A stretch of 64,000 nt of DNA from DASUCS01 sp041166745 (GCA_041166745.1 JBEEGH010000007.1:28101-92100), one strand, 5' to 3'; numbered from the stretch's first letter, positions 8,217 through 17,454 are shown. Program-made: numbers and translations. The notes: generated from the letters alone by a model not told the origin.

Positions 8217-8999
8217 CTACGTATTCTGCGCGGTCATCCCACCGTCGACGACCAGAACGGCACCGTTGATGAACGAACTGGCCGGCAAAGCCAGGGACAG
8301 GGTGGCGTGGGCCACCTCTTCCGGGTCGCCGTAGCGCTTGAGCGGTACGCGCCGCCGCGCGAACTTTGTCTTGGCTTCGTCGGGAATGAGCGATGTCATC
8401 CCGGTGTGGATCGGCCCAGGGCACACGCAGTTCACGGTGACGCCGCGCGCCCCGAGCTCGACGGCGAGCCCTCGGGTCAAGCCGATCACACCGTGCTTCG
8501 CAGCCGTATACGGCGTGATGCCGCCCGTGGCCCCCACGCCCTCTGTCGACGCGATGTTCACGATGCGGCCTTCGCCGTTGCGCATCAAGTGCGGGAGGCA
8601 GGCACGAATGAGACGCGTGTACGCCTGCAGGTTCACGTCGAGTGTCATGTCCCACACCGCGGGGTAGTCATCGCTCTCGATCGGGATCCCCATCGAGATG
8701 CCGGCGTTGTTGACGAGGATGTCGACCGGACCGTGATGCTCCGCGATGTTCTCGACGACCCCGCGCACTCGTTCATCGTCACGAACGTCGAGCGACCATG
8801 CCGCCGCCTTGCCCCCTGCCTCGAGGATCTCTTCGGCCACCGCGGCAGCGCCGTCGAGGGTGACGTCGGTGACCGCCACGAACGCACCTTCGTCGGCGAA
8901 CAGGTGGGCGGTAGCCCGCCCCATCCCGCTGGCCGCGCCCGTGATCAACACGACACGGCCGGCAACAGAGCGGCTCCTCTTCGAAAGACGGGGGCTCAC
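8217..8999 (-). CDS. SDR-family oxidoreductase
   Basis: A classical SDR of 260 residues of the FabG/glucose-dehydrogenase-like type. TGAASGMGRAT (about residues 18-28) binds the cofactor, VNNAGIS is the NNAG motif, and IASTEG with PYTAAKHGV give the Ser-Tyr-Lys triad. The C-terminal VVDGGMTAQ is normal. The start is the GTG at 8999, 8 nt after a minus-strand TACTGT box. It lies 27 bp upstream of the PIG-L gene, so the two may be co-transcribed. Substrate unknown. Confidence 0.86.
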   Translation of the reverse strand: MSPRLSKRSRSVAGRVVLITGAASGMGRATAHLFADEGAFVAVTDVTLDGAAAVAEEILEAGGKAAAWSLDVRDDERVRGVVENIAEHHGPVDILVNNAGISMGIPIESDDYPAVWDMTLDVNLQAYTRLIRACLPHLMRNGEGRIVNIASTEGVGATGGITPYTAAKHGVIGLTRGLAVELGARGVTVNCVCPGPIHTGMTSLIPDEAKTKFARRRVPLKRYGDPEEVAHATLSLALPASSFINGAVLVVDGGMTAQNT

Positions 9000-9007
9000 G
9001 GCGCCGG

Positions 9008-9017
9008 ACAGTACCGT
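9008..9017. promoter_or_regulatory. Shared-TA bidirectional -10 element (SDR / small membrane protein)
   Basis: ACAGTACCGT, the same decamer as at 594-603. The plus strand gives TACCGT (9012-9017), 6 nt before the GTG at 9024. The minus strand gives TACTGT (9013-9008), 8 nt before the GTG at 8999. Both share the TA at 9012-9013. Confidence 0.5.
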
Positions 9018-9023
9018 GCGGTG

Positions 9024-9299
9024 GTGCTCGCTCGGTATGGGCCCAGCGATTGGGCGATGGCCCTGGCCACGGCCACGTTCGCCTGCATCCCCCTCGGCAT
9101 CTCGGTCTGGGCGCTGCTCGACGCCGCCAGCCGCCCCGAATGGGCGTGGGCCCTCGCCGGGAAGCGGCGCGTCGTGTGGATGACGGCGATCATGTTCGGC
9201 GTCCTCACCGTGATCGGCGGGCTCATCATCTCGGCGTGGTACCTCACGGCCATCCGTCCTCGGGTCGCCGCCGCCGAGGACGGCGACGTCAACGCTTGA
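9024..9299 (+). CDS. Small two-helix membrane protein
   Basis: A 91-residue hydrophobic protein with two predicted transmembrane helices: about residues 12-32 (MALATATFACIPLGISVWAL) and 52-74 (MTAIMFGVLTVIGGLIISAW). Between them is a loop containing RPEWAWALAGKRRVVW. The layout resembles DUF2516 or phospholipase-D N-terminal (PLDc_N) membrane proteins of actinobacteria, but I cannot assign a family firmly. GTG 9024 is preferred because it lies 6 nt after TACCGT; GTG 9021 and ATG 9057 are alternatives. Its 3' end overlaps the convergent glycosyltransferase gene by 11 bp. Confidence 0.7.
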   Translation: MLARYGPSDWAMALATATFACIPLGISVWALLDAASRPEWAWALAGKRRVVWMTAIMFGVLTVIGGLIISAWYLTAIRPRVAAAEDGDVNA

Positions 9300-10143
9300 T
9301 GAGCAGGTGTGGCGGGGGCGGACCGAACCGGCCACGCAGAAAGTCGACGAGCCCGCGCACTCGGCCCTCGACATCCCAATATGGCCCGCGCCGCGACGGC
9401 ACGATCGCGCCGGACACGAGATGCCAGAGCGCGATGCAGAAACGAATGAACGCGTGGTAGGTGCCCGAGTGATCTCGCACGAGCAGCAGCGTGTTGCGCA
9501 GCTGGAGGTAGTCGATCGCGGCGGAGGCTGACCCGACGTACGGGTTCTTCACCATCGCGCCGCGCACGAGTCCCGAGTCCCACCCCGCAGCCTTCGCCCG
9601 AAGCGCGAGGTCAGCCTCCTCGCAATAGGCGAAGTAGCGCTCGTCGAAGATGCCGATCTCGTCGAGGCACGCTCGACGCGCGAGCATCAGGGTGCCGTGC
9701 GGGTGTCCGGCCGGCTCCCAGCCTTCGTTGACCGTCGCCGGTGCAAGGATGCCACCGAAGTACGGGTCGATCACGGGCGTCGCGCCGTCGCCGACGTCTG
9801 CACACGCGAGGCCGGCGCGTGGTCGCAGGCCGAGAACGCTCAACATGTGGCTCAGGCACGTCGGCTCGGGCAGCGCGTCGTGGGGTGCGAGCACCACCCA
9901 TTCGCCACCATTCGGATCGTCGAGGAAACGGCGATACCCGACGTTGGCGGCCGGGCCGAATCCGAGGTTGGCCCCCATGCTCAGAATTTTGACGTCGTCG
10001 CCTTCGACGGACGGCACGGTCCGCGATCCGTTGTCGACAACCGTGATCGCCACAGGCACGTCTTGCGCGCGAAAAGCCGCGATTGTGTCGACCAGACGCT
10101 CCGGCTGGTCGCGATGAACGATGACGACGGCAAACGGATCCAC
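9289..10143 (-). CDS. Glycosyltransferase family 2 (rhamnosyltransferase-like)
   Basis: A 284-residue GT-A-fold enzyme expected to move a sugar from a nucleotide donor. AVVIVHRDQPERL at the N-terminus and VVDNGS are the nucleotide-binding strands. NLGFGPAANVGYR and FDERYFAYCEEADLALR fit the rhamnosyltransferase/WbbL-like branch. The start is the GTG at 10143, five bases after the gltD stop, so it is the third gene of the gltB-gltD transcript. That is an unexpected partnership of nitrogen assimilation with an envelope sugar transferase. Acceptor unknown. Confidence 0.86.
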   Translation of the reverse strand: MDPFAVVIVHRDQPERLVDTIAAFRAQDVPVAITVVDNGSRTVPSVEGDDVKILSMGANLGFGPAANVGYRRFLDDPNGGEWVVLAPHDALPEPTCLSHMLSVLGLRPRAGLACADVGDGATPVIDPYFGGILAPATVNEGWEPAGHPHGTLMLARRACLDEIGIFDERYFAYCEEADLALRAKAAGWDSGLVRGAMVKNPYVGSASAAIDYLQLRNTLLLVRDHSGTYHAFIRFCIALWHLVSGAIVPSRRGPYWDVEGRVRGLVDFLRGRFGPPPPHLLIKR

Positions 10144-10148
10144 GACTG

Positions 10149-11597
10149 CTACATCAGCGGACGAGCGTCGGGCGTGATCGGTACGGGAAGCGCAGTCGAC
10201 CCCATCAACCACTCGTCGACGGCCGCGGCGCACGCCCGACCTTCCGCGATCGCCCACACGATGAGGCTTTGACCGCGACCCATGTCGCCGGCGACGAACA
10301 CGCCATCGCGATTCGTGGCGAACTGACTGTCCCGAGCGACATTGCCACGCTCGTTGATCTCGACGCCGAGCTTCTCGAGCAGGCCGTTGCGTTGCGGGCC
10401 GACGAACCCCATCGCCAGCAACACCATCTCGCACTGCAGCTCGAAGTCGGTGCCTTCGATCTTCACGAACTTGCCGTCGACCATCTCGACTTCGTGAGCC
10501 CGCAGAGCGCGCACGTTGCCGTCGTCGTCTCCGAGGAAGCACTCGGTGTTCACCGAGAACACGCGCTCGCAGCCCTCTTCGTGGGCCGACGATGTGCGGA
10601 AGATGAACGGCCACGTCGGCCACGGGTTCGCCTCGGGCCGCTCGTCCGGCCAGCGAGCGACGATCTCGAACTGGTGGATCTTGGCGGCACCGTGACGGAT
10701 CGCCGTGCCGAGGCAGTCCGCGCCCGTGTCGCCGCCGCCGATGATCACGACGTGCTTGCCGTGCGCGGTGATCGGCGTCTCCTCGAGGTCGCCCTCCTGC
10801 ACCCGGTTCGCCCACGGCAGGTACTCCATCGCTTGATAGATGCCCTCGAACTCGCGCCCTGGGATCGGCAGATCGCGCCACGCGGTTGCGCCCCCGGCCA
10901 GGACGACGGCGTCGTATTGATCGAGCTCGCTCACCGGGAGGTTGTCGCCGATGTTCGCGTTGGTGCGGAACACCGTGCCTTCGGCCTCCATCTGATCGAT
11001 GCGGCGCTGGAGGAAGCGCTTCTCCATCTTGAACTCGGGGATGCCGTATCGCAGCAACCCGCCGACCCGATCAGCGCGCTCGTAGACGACCACGTCGTGT
11101 CCGGCGCGCGTCAACTGCTGTGCCGCGGCGAGTCCGCTCGGCCCGGAGCCGACGACGGCCACGCGCTCCCCCGTCTTCACCGACGGTGGAACCGGTACGA
11201 CCCAACCTTCGTCCCACGCTCGGTCGACGATCGAGACCTCGACCTGCTTGATGGTCACCGGATCCTGGTTGATGCCGAGCACGCAGGCCGCTTCGCAAGG
11301 GGCAGGGCAGAGCCGTCCGGTGAACTCGGGGAAGTTGTTCGTGGCGTGCAGACGGTCGATCGCGTCGCGCCAGTGATCGCGGTACACGAGGTCGTTCCAG
11401 TCGGGGATGAGGTTTCCGAGTGGGCAGCCGTTGTTACAGAACGGGATGCCGCAGTCCATGCAACGCGACGCCTGGGCGCGCAACTCACCGTCGGGGAACG
11501 GCTCGTACACCTCCTGCCAGTCGAGGATGCGCACCGGAACCGGACGGCGGGTCGGCGTCTTGCGCCCGTGCTTGAGAAAGCCGGCGGGGTCAGCCAT
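10149..11597 (-). CDS. gltD: Glutamate synthase small (beta) subunit
   Basis: NADPH-oxidising subunit that passes electrons to GltB for making two glutamates from glutamine and 2-oxoglutarate. The 482-residue protein has the N-terminal iron-sulfur cysteines (CMDCGIPFCNNGCPLG and CPAPCEAAC). It then has a FAD-binding GSGPSGLAAAQ, a NADPH-binding GGGDTGADC, and a final FVAGDMGRGQSL segment. The ATG at 11597 overlaps the gltB stop by 8 bp, so translation is coupled. Confidence 0.95.
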   Translation of the reverse strand: MADPAGFLKHGRKTPTRRPVPVRILDWQEVYEPFPDGELRAQASRCMDCGIPFCNNGCPLGNLIPDWNDLVYRDHWRDAIDRLHATNNFPEFTGRLCPAPCEAACVLGINQDPVTIKQVEVSIVDRAWDEGWVVPVPPSVKTGERVAVVGSGPSGLAAAQQLTRAGHDVVVYERADRVGGLLRYGIPEFKMEKRFLQRRIDQMEAEGTVFRTNANIGDNLPVSELDQYDAVVLAGGATAWRDLPIPGREFEGIYQAMEYLPWANRVQEGDLEETPITAHGKHVVIIGGGDTGADCLGTAIRHGAAKIHQFEIVARWPDERPEANPWPTWPFIFRTSSAHEEGCERVFSVNTECFLGDDDGNVRALRAHEVEMVDGKFVKIEGTDFELQCEMVLLAMGFVGPQRNGLLEKLGVEINERGNVARDSQFATNRDGVFVAGDMGRGQSLIVWAIAEGRACAAAVDEWLMGSTALPVPITPDARPLM

Positions 11598-14500
11598 GAG
11601 CCGCCGCCATGATCGCTTCGTCCACGTCTTTGCCTTGCTCCTCCGCGAGCCGGATGGCCTCGAGCACGCGCTTGTAGTCCTTCGGGAAAACCTTGACGAA
11701 GTACCGCACCTCGTCGTGCCAGCGGGCCAGGATGCGCGCTGCGACGGCCGAGTCGGTTTCCGACTGGTGCCGACGGATGACATCGCGCAGCCATTCACGA
11801 TCGTCGTCTTCGAGTGGGTCGATGTCGACCATCTCGAAGTTGAGCCGTCGAGCAAAAGTGTCGTCGGGGTCGTACACGAACGCCAAGCCGCCCGACATAC
11901 CCGCGCCGAAGTTGCGTCCGGTCGAGCCGAGCACGACGACCTTGCCACCGGTCATGTACTCGCAACCATGATCGCCAACGCCCTCGACGACGGCGGTGGC
12001 GCCAGAGTTGCGCACACAGAACCGCTCGCCCACGACCCCGCGGATGAAGCACTCACCGCCCGTCGCGCCGTAGAGGATGACGTTCCCGGCGATGATGTTC
12101 TCCTCGGCGACGAAGTCCGGATGCCCGTGACGCGACGGTCGCACGATGATGCGGCCACCCGACAAGCCCTTGCCGAAGTAGTCGTTGGCGTCGCCCTCGA
12201 GCCGCAACGTGATGCCACGCGGAACGAACGCCCCGAACGACTGGCCGGCCGATCCGGTGAAGCTGATTTGAATCGTGTTGTCCGGCAGCCCCGCCGCACC
12301 GAAGCGCTTCGTGACCTCGTGGCCGAGGATGGTTCCCACGGTGCGGTTCACGTTGCGGATCGGCAGCTCGAGATTGACCGGCGAGCCGTCCTGCAGTGCG
12401 CCTTCGCACAGTTGCACGAGCGTCTGATCGAGCGCTCTGTCAAGCCCGTGATCCTGACGTTTGGTGCAATAGCGGTCCTGCTCCCACGGCGATTCCGGCA
12501 CATGCAGGATCGGTGACAGGTCGAGACCCTTCGCCTTCCAGTGTTCGATCGCATCGCGTGTGTCGAGCGACTCGACGTGACCGACCGCTTCGGCGATCGA
12601 ACGGAACCCGAGAGAGGCAAGGAGCTCACGCACCTCTTCCGCGATGAACTCGAAGAAGTTCACGACGAACTCGGGCTTGCCGGTGAACCGCTTCCGCAGC
12701 ACCGGGTTCTGCGTGGCCACACCGACCGGACATGTATCGAGGTGGCAGACGCGCATCATGATGCAGCCCGACACGACGAGCGGCGCGGTGGCGAACCCGA
12801 ATTCCTCGGCGCCGAGCAGCGCGGCGATCACCACGTCGCGACCGGTCTTCAGCTGACCGTCGGTCTGTACGACGATGCGATCGCGCAGCCCGTTGAGCAA
12901 CAGCGTCTGCTGCGTTTCCGCCAGCCCGAGCTCCCAGGGCGCGCCTGCGTGCTTCAGTGACGTGAGCGGCGACGCGCCGGTGCCGCCATCGTGGCCACTG
13001 ATCAGCACGACGTCGGCCTTGGCCTTCGACACGCCCGCGGCCACCGTGCCGACGCCCACCTCGGCCACCAGCTTCACGTGCACCCGGGCCTTGGGATTCG
13101 CGTTCTTCAGGTCGTGGATGAGCTGCTTGAGGTCTTCGATCGAATAGATGTCGTGGTGCGGCGGGGGGCTGATCAGCCCGACGCCCGGGGTGGAGTGCCG
13201 CGTCTGGGCGATCCACGGGTAGACCTTCGCCCCCGGCAGCTGACCGCCCTCGCCCGGCTTGGCGCCTTGCGCCATCTTGATCTGCAGATCATCGGCGTTC
13301 GTGAGGTACTCGGAGGTGACGCCGAAGCGTCCCGACGCGACCTGCTTCACGGCCGACCGGCGGAGATCGCCGTTCGGATCGCGCTGGAACCGGTCGGCGT
13401 CCTCGCCCCCCTCGCCCGTGTTCGACTTTCCGCCGATGCGGTTCATCGCGATCGCCAGGTTCTCGTGCGCTTCCTTCGAGATCGAGCCGTACGACATCGC
13501 ACCGGTGGAGAATCGCTTGACGATGGCCTCGACCGGCTCGACCTCTTCGATCGGCAGCGGAGGACGCGCGCCCTCCTTGAACTTGAACAAGCCGCGCAAC
13601 GTCGCCAGCTGGCCGGACTGATCGTTGACCAGCGACGTGTACTGCTTGAAGACGTCGTAGCGCTTGGCCCGCGTCGCGTGCTGCAGCTTGAACACCGTCT
13701 CGGGATTGAAGAGGTGGAACTCACCCTCGCGCCGCCATTGGTACTCGCCGCCCTGCCAGAGCGACCGGTGCGCGACCTCTTCGGGGCGGTCGAGGTACGC
13801 GTACCGATGTCGCGCCGCCACCTCGTCGGCCAGCACATCGAGGCCGACGCCTCCGAGGCGCGACGCGATGCCCGTGAAGTACTCGTCGACCAGCTCGTGA
13901 CCGAGCCCGATGCACTCGAACACCTGGGCACCCGTGTACGACGCCACGGTGGAGATGCCCATCTTCGACATCACCTTGAGCACGCCCTTGCCACACGCCT
14001 TGATGTAGTTGCGGATCGCCTGACCCTTCGACAGACCTGGCAAGAAGCCCTCGTTGATCATGTCGTCGATCGTCTCGAACGCGAGGTACGGGTTGATCGC
14101 GCCCGCACCGAAGCCGAGCAGCAGCGCCATGTGGTGCACCTCGCGGGCGTCGCCGCACTCGATCACGAGTCCGACCTGCGTCCGCGTCTTCTCGCGGATC
14201 AGGTGGTGATGCACCGCCGACACGAGCAACAGCGACGGGATCGGCGCGAGCGCTTCGTTCGAGTGGCGGTCCGAGAGGATGATGAGCTTCGCGCCCTCCT
14301 CGATGGCTTCGCTTACACGCGATCGCACGTCGTCCAGCGCGCGCCGGAGGCCTTCGCCGCCCTCGGCGACCGGGTACAGGCCGTCGACCGCGAAGGGCTT
14401 GAAGCCGGGCTGATCGCCGTCCTCGTTGATGTAGAGGAGCTTGGCGAGCTCGCTGTTCGACAAGATCGGCGACGGAACGACGACCTGACGACACGATGCG

Positions 14501-16125
14501 GGTGTCGGGTCGAGCAGGTTCTGTTCGGGTCCCACCGTGGACGACAGCGACGTGACGAGCTCCTCCCGAATCGCATCGAGGGGCGGGTTGGTGACCTGTG
14601 CGAACAGCTGCTGGAAGTAGTCGAACAGCAGGCGTGGGCGACTCGACAGCGCGGCGATCGGCGTGTCGGTACCCATCGACCCGAGCGCTTCGTAGGCGTT
14701 CTTGACCATCGGTGTGAGCAGGATCTTGAGCTCTTCGGTCGTGTACCCGAACACCCGCTGCTGCTGGATCACCGAGCCGTGCTGCGGTGTGAGGAAGTTT
14801 CGCGACGGCAGATCGTCGAGATGCACGAGACCAGCGTGGAGCCACTCGTCGTACGGGAGAGCCGACGCAAGGTCGTCCTTCAGCTCGTCGTCGCCGATGA
14901 TGCGCCCCTGCGAGGTGTCGACCAGGAACATGCGACCCGGCTGCAGCCGGCCACGCTGCACGATCTCGGCGGGATCGATGTCGAGCACACCGACCTCGCT
15001 GGCCATCACCACCAATCCGTCGGCCGTCACCCAGTAACGCGACGGCCGCAGGCCATTGCGGTCGAGTACGGCGCCGATGACGGTGCCGTCGCTGAACGCG
15101 ATCGACGCCGGACCGTCCCACGGCTCCATCAGTGACGAATGGAACTGGTAGAAGGCTCGCTTCTCGGGCGGCATCGACTCGTGGTTCTCCCACGCCTCCG
15201 GGATCATCATGAGCACGGAATGCGGCAGGCTGCGCCCGGTGAGCTGGAGCAGCTCGAGCACCTCGTCGAACCGCGCCGTGTCAGACGCCCCGGCGGTGCA
15301 GATCGGGAAGGAGCGATCGAGCCCGTCGATCAGGTCGCTGCGCAGGAGCGCCTCGCGCGCTCGCATCCAGTTCTCATTGCCCATGACCGTGTTGATCTCG
15401 CCGTTGTGAGCGACCATGCGGTACGGGTGGGCCAACGGCCACGACGGAAACGTGTTCGTGGAGAAGCGCGAGTGCACGAGCGCGAGCGCCGACTCGAGAC
15501 GCTCGTCGGCCAGGTCGGGGTAGAACTCACCCAACTGCTGCGTGACGAGCATGCCCTTGTAGACGAGCGTGCGAGCTGACAGCGACGGGAAGTACACCGC
15601 CGTCTCGTGTTCCATGCGCTTGCGTGCGACGAAGGCACGCCGGTCGAGATCGATCCCGCTCAGCGGCGTGACGCCATCGGCGGACGCGAGGATCAGCTGC
15701 TTGAACGTCGGCATGGCGTCGCGCGCCATCTGGCCGATCATGGAGTCGTCGGTGGGGACATCGCGCCACGCGACTACCCGGAGGTCTTCGCTCGCGGCGA
15801 TCTTCTCGATGGTCGCCATCACCGCATCACTGTCGGCAGTCGCGCGGGGCAGGAACGCGCAACCGACCGCGTACGAACCTGCGGGCGGCAGTGCGACGTC
15901 GATCACCTCGCGCAGGAAGCGATCGGGAACTTGGATGAGGATCCCGGCGCCGTCACCGACGTTGGCCTCGGCGCCGGTGGCGCCTCGGTGGTCGAGGTGG
16001 CACAGCGAGGAGATGCCGAGCTCGATCATCCGGTGCGATGGCCGGCCGTGCATGTCGACCACGAAGCCGACACCGCACGCGTCATGCTCGAACGCAGGGT
16101 CGTACAAGCCTTGCTTATGAGGCAT
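11590..16125 (-). CDS. gltB: Glutamate synthase large (alpha) subunit
   Basis: Catalyses glutamine hydrolysis and reductive transfer of ammonia to 2-oxoglutarate. At 1511 residues it is full length. The N-terminal Ntn amidotransferase domain begins with EHDACGVGF; the Cys becomes the nucleophile after removal of a short propeptide. The central and FMN-binding synthase domains follow (STGAMSYGSISKEAH, GEGGEDADR, KPGEGGQLPGAKV), then the 3Fe-4S cysteines in CHLDTCPVGVATQ and a C-terminal GxGxG helix. ATG 16125 is chosen because GGGATGA precedes it at a suitable distance; ATG 16134 is an alternative. It forms an operon with gltD and a GT2 gene. Confidence 0.95.
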   Translation of the reverse strand: MPHKQGLYDPAFEHDACGVGFVVDMHGRPSHRMIELGISSLCHLDHRGATGAEANVGDGAGILIQVPDRFLREVIDVALPPAGSYAVGCAFLPRATADSDAVMATIEKIAASEDLRVVAWRDVPTDDSMIGQMARDAMPTFKQLILASADGVTPLSGIDLDRRAFVARKRMEHETAVYFPSLSARTLVYKGMLVTQQLGEFYPDLADERLESALALVHSRFSTNTFPSWPLAHPYRMVAHNGEINTVMGNENWMRAREALLRSDLIDGLDRSFPICTAGASDTARFDEVLELLQLTGRSLPHSVLMMIPEAWENHESMPPEKRAFYQFHSSLMEPWDGPASIAFSDGTVIGAVLDRNGLRPSRYWVTADGLVVMASEVGVLDIDPAEIVQRGRLQPGRMFLVDTSQGRIIGDDELKDDLASALPYDEWLHAGLVHLDDLPSRNFLTPQHGSVIQQQRVFGYTTEELKILLTPMVKNAYEALGSMGTDTPIAALSSRPRLLFDYFQQLFAQVTNPPLDAIREELVTSLSSTVGPEQNLLDPTPASCRQVVVPSPILSNSELAKLLYINEDGDQPGFKPFAVDGLYPVAEGGEGLRRALDDVRSRVSEAIEEGAKLIILSDRHSNEALAPIPSLLLVSAVHHHLIREKTRTQVGLVIECGDAREVHHMALLLGFGAGAINPYLAFETIDDMINEGFLPGLSKGQAIRNYIKACGKGVLKVMSKMGISTVASYTGAQVFECIGLGHELVDEYFTGIASRLGGVGLDVLADEVAARHRYAYLDRPEEVAHRSLWQGGEYQWRREGEFHLFNPETVFKLQHATRAKRYDVFKQYTSLVNDQSGQLATLRGLFKFKEGARPPLPIEEVEPVEAIVKRFSTGAMSYGSISKEAHENLAIAMNRIGGKSNTGEGGEDADRFQRDPNGDLRRSAVKQVASGRFGVTSEYLTNADDLQIKMAQGAKPGEGGQLPGAKVYPWIAQTRHSTPGVGLISPPPHHDIYSIEDLKQLIHDLKNANPKARVHVKLVAEVGVGTVAAGVSKAKADVVLISGHDGGTGASPLTSLKHAGAPWELGLAETQQTLLLNGLRDRIVVQTDGQLKTGRDVVIAALLGAEEFGFATAPLVVSGCIMMRVCHLDTCPVGVATQNPVLRKRFTGKPEFVVNFFEFIAEEVRELLASLGFRSIAEAVGHVESLDTRDAIEHWKAKGLDLSPILHVPESPWEQDRYCTKRQDHGLDRALDQTLVQLCEGALQDGSPVNLELPIRNVNRTVGTILGHEVTKRFGAAGLPDNTIQISFTGSAGQSFGAFVPRGITLRLEGDANDYFGKGLSGGRIIVRPSRHGHPDFVAEENIIAGNVILYGATGGECFIRGVVGERFCVRNSGATAVVEGVGDHGCEYMTGGKVVVLGSTGRNFGAGMSGGLAFVYDPDDTFARRLNFEMVDIDPLEDDDREWLRDVIRRHQSETDSAVAARILARWHDEVRYFVKVFPKDYKRVLEAIRLAEEQGKDVDEAIMAAAHG

Positions 16126-16239
16126 AGAAGTCATCCCGTGGGGCGTCGGATCGGTTCGGTCCAGGCGCTCTCGAGACAACATTGGCCCGACAGCAGTTTC
16201 GGAAGATTGTAGTCAGGGGGGCCGCTCGGGACGAACCGA

Positions 16240-16254
16240 TACCGTTGCCCCGTG
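16240..16254 (+). promoter_or_regulatory. Leaderless promoter of the CapA gene
   Basis: TACCGT (16240-16245), then 6 nt, then the GTG start. The 15 bases TACCGTTGCCCCGTG are identical to those at 598-612 in front of ppgK. Confidence 0.5.
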
Positions 16255-17319
16255 CGGTGGCGAATCATCGGCGGCATCGCCGCTGCACTGCTGGTGGCCT
16301 GCTCTTCCGGCCGTTCCACGACCTCTCCCGGCAGCGAGCCGGAGCTTTCGACGACCACGTCGTCGACGCGAGCTCCCGCTCCCACGGAACCACCCCAGCC
16401 GGTGACGATCGCCTTCGCCGGCGACATCAACTTCTTCGGTGAGATGGCGACTCGTTTGGCGAACGATCCGCAGACCGCGATCGGGCCGTTCACCGACGTG
16501 CTCAGCGCCGCGGACCTCGCCGTCGCCAACCTCGAAACGTCGGTCGGGACGAGCGGCGCGCCCGAGAACAAGCAGTTCACCTACCAGACGCCGCCTTCAG
16601 CCATCGACGCGCTGCGCGCGGGCGGGTTCGACGTGATCAGCATGGCCAACAACCACGGCCGCGACTTCGGACCAGAGGGACTCGCCGATTCATTGGCGGT
16701 GAAGGACGCTCAGCCCGACCACCTCCTGATCGGCCTCGGCCGCAACGAGACCGAGGCCTACGCGCCGTTCACCACGACGATTCGTGGCCAGCGCATCGCG
16801 GTCATCGGAGCCACCCAGGTGATCGACGGCGAACTCGTCGCCACGTGGACGGCGACCGCGACTCAACCCGGCCTGGCCTCGGCCAAGCGCGCCGACGCGT
16901 TGGTCGCCGCCGTGCAACAGGCACGCACCAATGCCGACACCTTGGTCGTGTTCCTGCACTGGGGCGTCGAGAGGAGCACCTGCCCGAGCGAGGATCAGCA
17001 GACGCTGGCCCGGCAGCTCACTGATGCCGGCGCCGACATCGTCATCGGAACCCACGCTCACCGTTTGCAAGGGGCCGGATTCCTCGGCAGCGCGTTCGTC
17101 GCGTACGGATTGGGGAATTTCGACTTTGAAGCGGTCGGTCCAGACGCCGCCAAGACCGGGGTGATCCAACTGACGGTGACCGGGCGTCACATCGACAAGT
17201 ACGAGTTCATCCCGGGCGTGGTGCGCGGCGCAGTGGCCACACCACTGACAGGAGATGCCGCGCAAGTGGCCCTCGACGACTGGAACAACCTGAGGGCCTG
17301 CACGGGCCTCAGTACGTGA
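16252..17319 (+). CDS. CapA-family lipoprotein (PGA_cap phosphoesterase fold)
   Basis: A 355-residue exported lipoprotein: signal peptide MRWRIIGGIAAALLVAC with a lipobox cysteine at 17, then a Ser/Thr/Pro-rich linker to about residue 50. A CapA/PGA_cap calcineurin-like domain follows. Its metal motifs are FAGDINFF, NLETSV, MANNHGRDFG, FLHWGVE and GTHAHRLQG. Relatives take part in poly-gamma-glutamate capsule handling, but isolated actinobacterial copies are of unknown role. The GTG start lies 6 nt after TACCGT, with no ribosome-binding site. It stands divergent from gltB. Confidence 0.87.
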   Translation: MRWRIIGGIAAALLVACSSGRSTTSPGSEPELSTTTSSTRAPAPTEPPQPVTIAFAGDINFFGEMATRLANDPQTAIGPFTDVLSAADLAVANLETSVGTSGAPENKQFTYQTPPSAIDALRAGGFDVISMANNHGRDFGPEGLADSLAVKDAQPDHLLIGLGRNETEAYAPFTTTIRGQRIAVIGATQVIDGELVATWTATATQPGLASAKRADALVAAVQQARTNADTLVVFLHWGVERSTCPSEDQQTLARQLTDAGADIVIGTHAHRLQGAGFLGSAFVAYGLGNFDFEAVGPDAAKTGVIQLTVTGRHIDKYEFIPGVVRGAVATPLTGDAAQVALDDWNNLRACTGLST

Positions 17320-17448
17320 CTACTTGTTGTCCCAGTCCTTGTGGGCCTGCTTCTTCGAGGCTTCCTTCTCGTGCTTTGCGACGCGCTTCTCTTTGAGCGA
17401 CCGGCCCGGCTTCTTGGCGTTGCCGGATGGCTTCGACTTTTCACCCAT
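17320..17448 (-). CDS. 42-residue lysine-rich protein
   Basis: A very short gene encoding a highly basic protein rich in Lys and Glu, starting MGEKSKPSGNAKKPGR and ending QAHKDWDNK. Its central SLKEKRVAKHEKEASKK looks helical. The start is supported by a minus-strand TACGCT exactly 6 nt before the ATG, and the stop abuts that of the CapA gene. Composition suggests a nucleic-acid- or ribosome-binding role, but I recognise no family. Small basic proteins with an LKEKRxAK core are, from memory, widespread in actinobacteria. Confidence 0.72.
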   Translation of the reverse strand: MGEKSKPSGNAKKPGRSLKEKRVAKHEKEASKKQAHKDWDNK

Positions 17449-17454
17449 GCTCCA

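Noticed and set aside
7599..9023. A long plus-strand frame leading into the small membrane protein gene
   Set aside because: Only the last 92 codons look like protein (two membrane helices). The upstream part is antisense to the PIG-L and SDR genes.
12991..15135. A long open frame (over 700 codons) on the plus strand, antisense to gltB
   Set aside because: It mirrors the gltB reading frame, its translation is Arg/Leu/Asp-rich without motifs, and gltB is unmistakable. Long antisense frames are expected in high-GC coding DNA.
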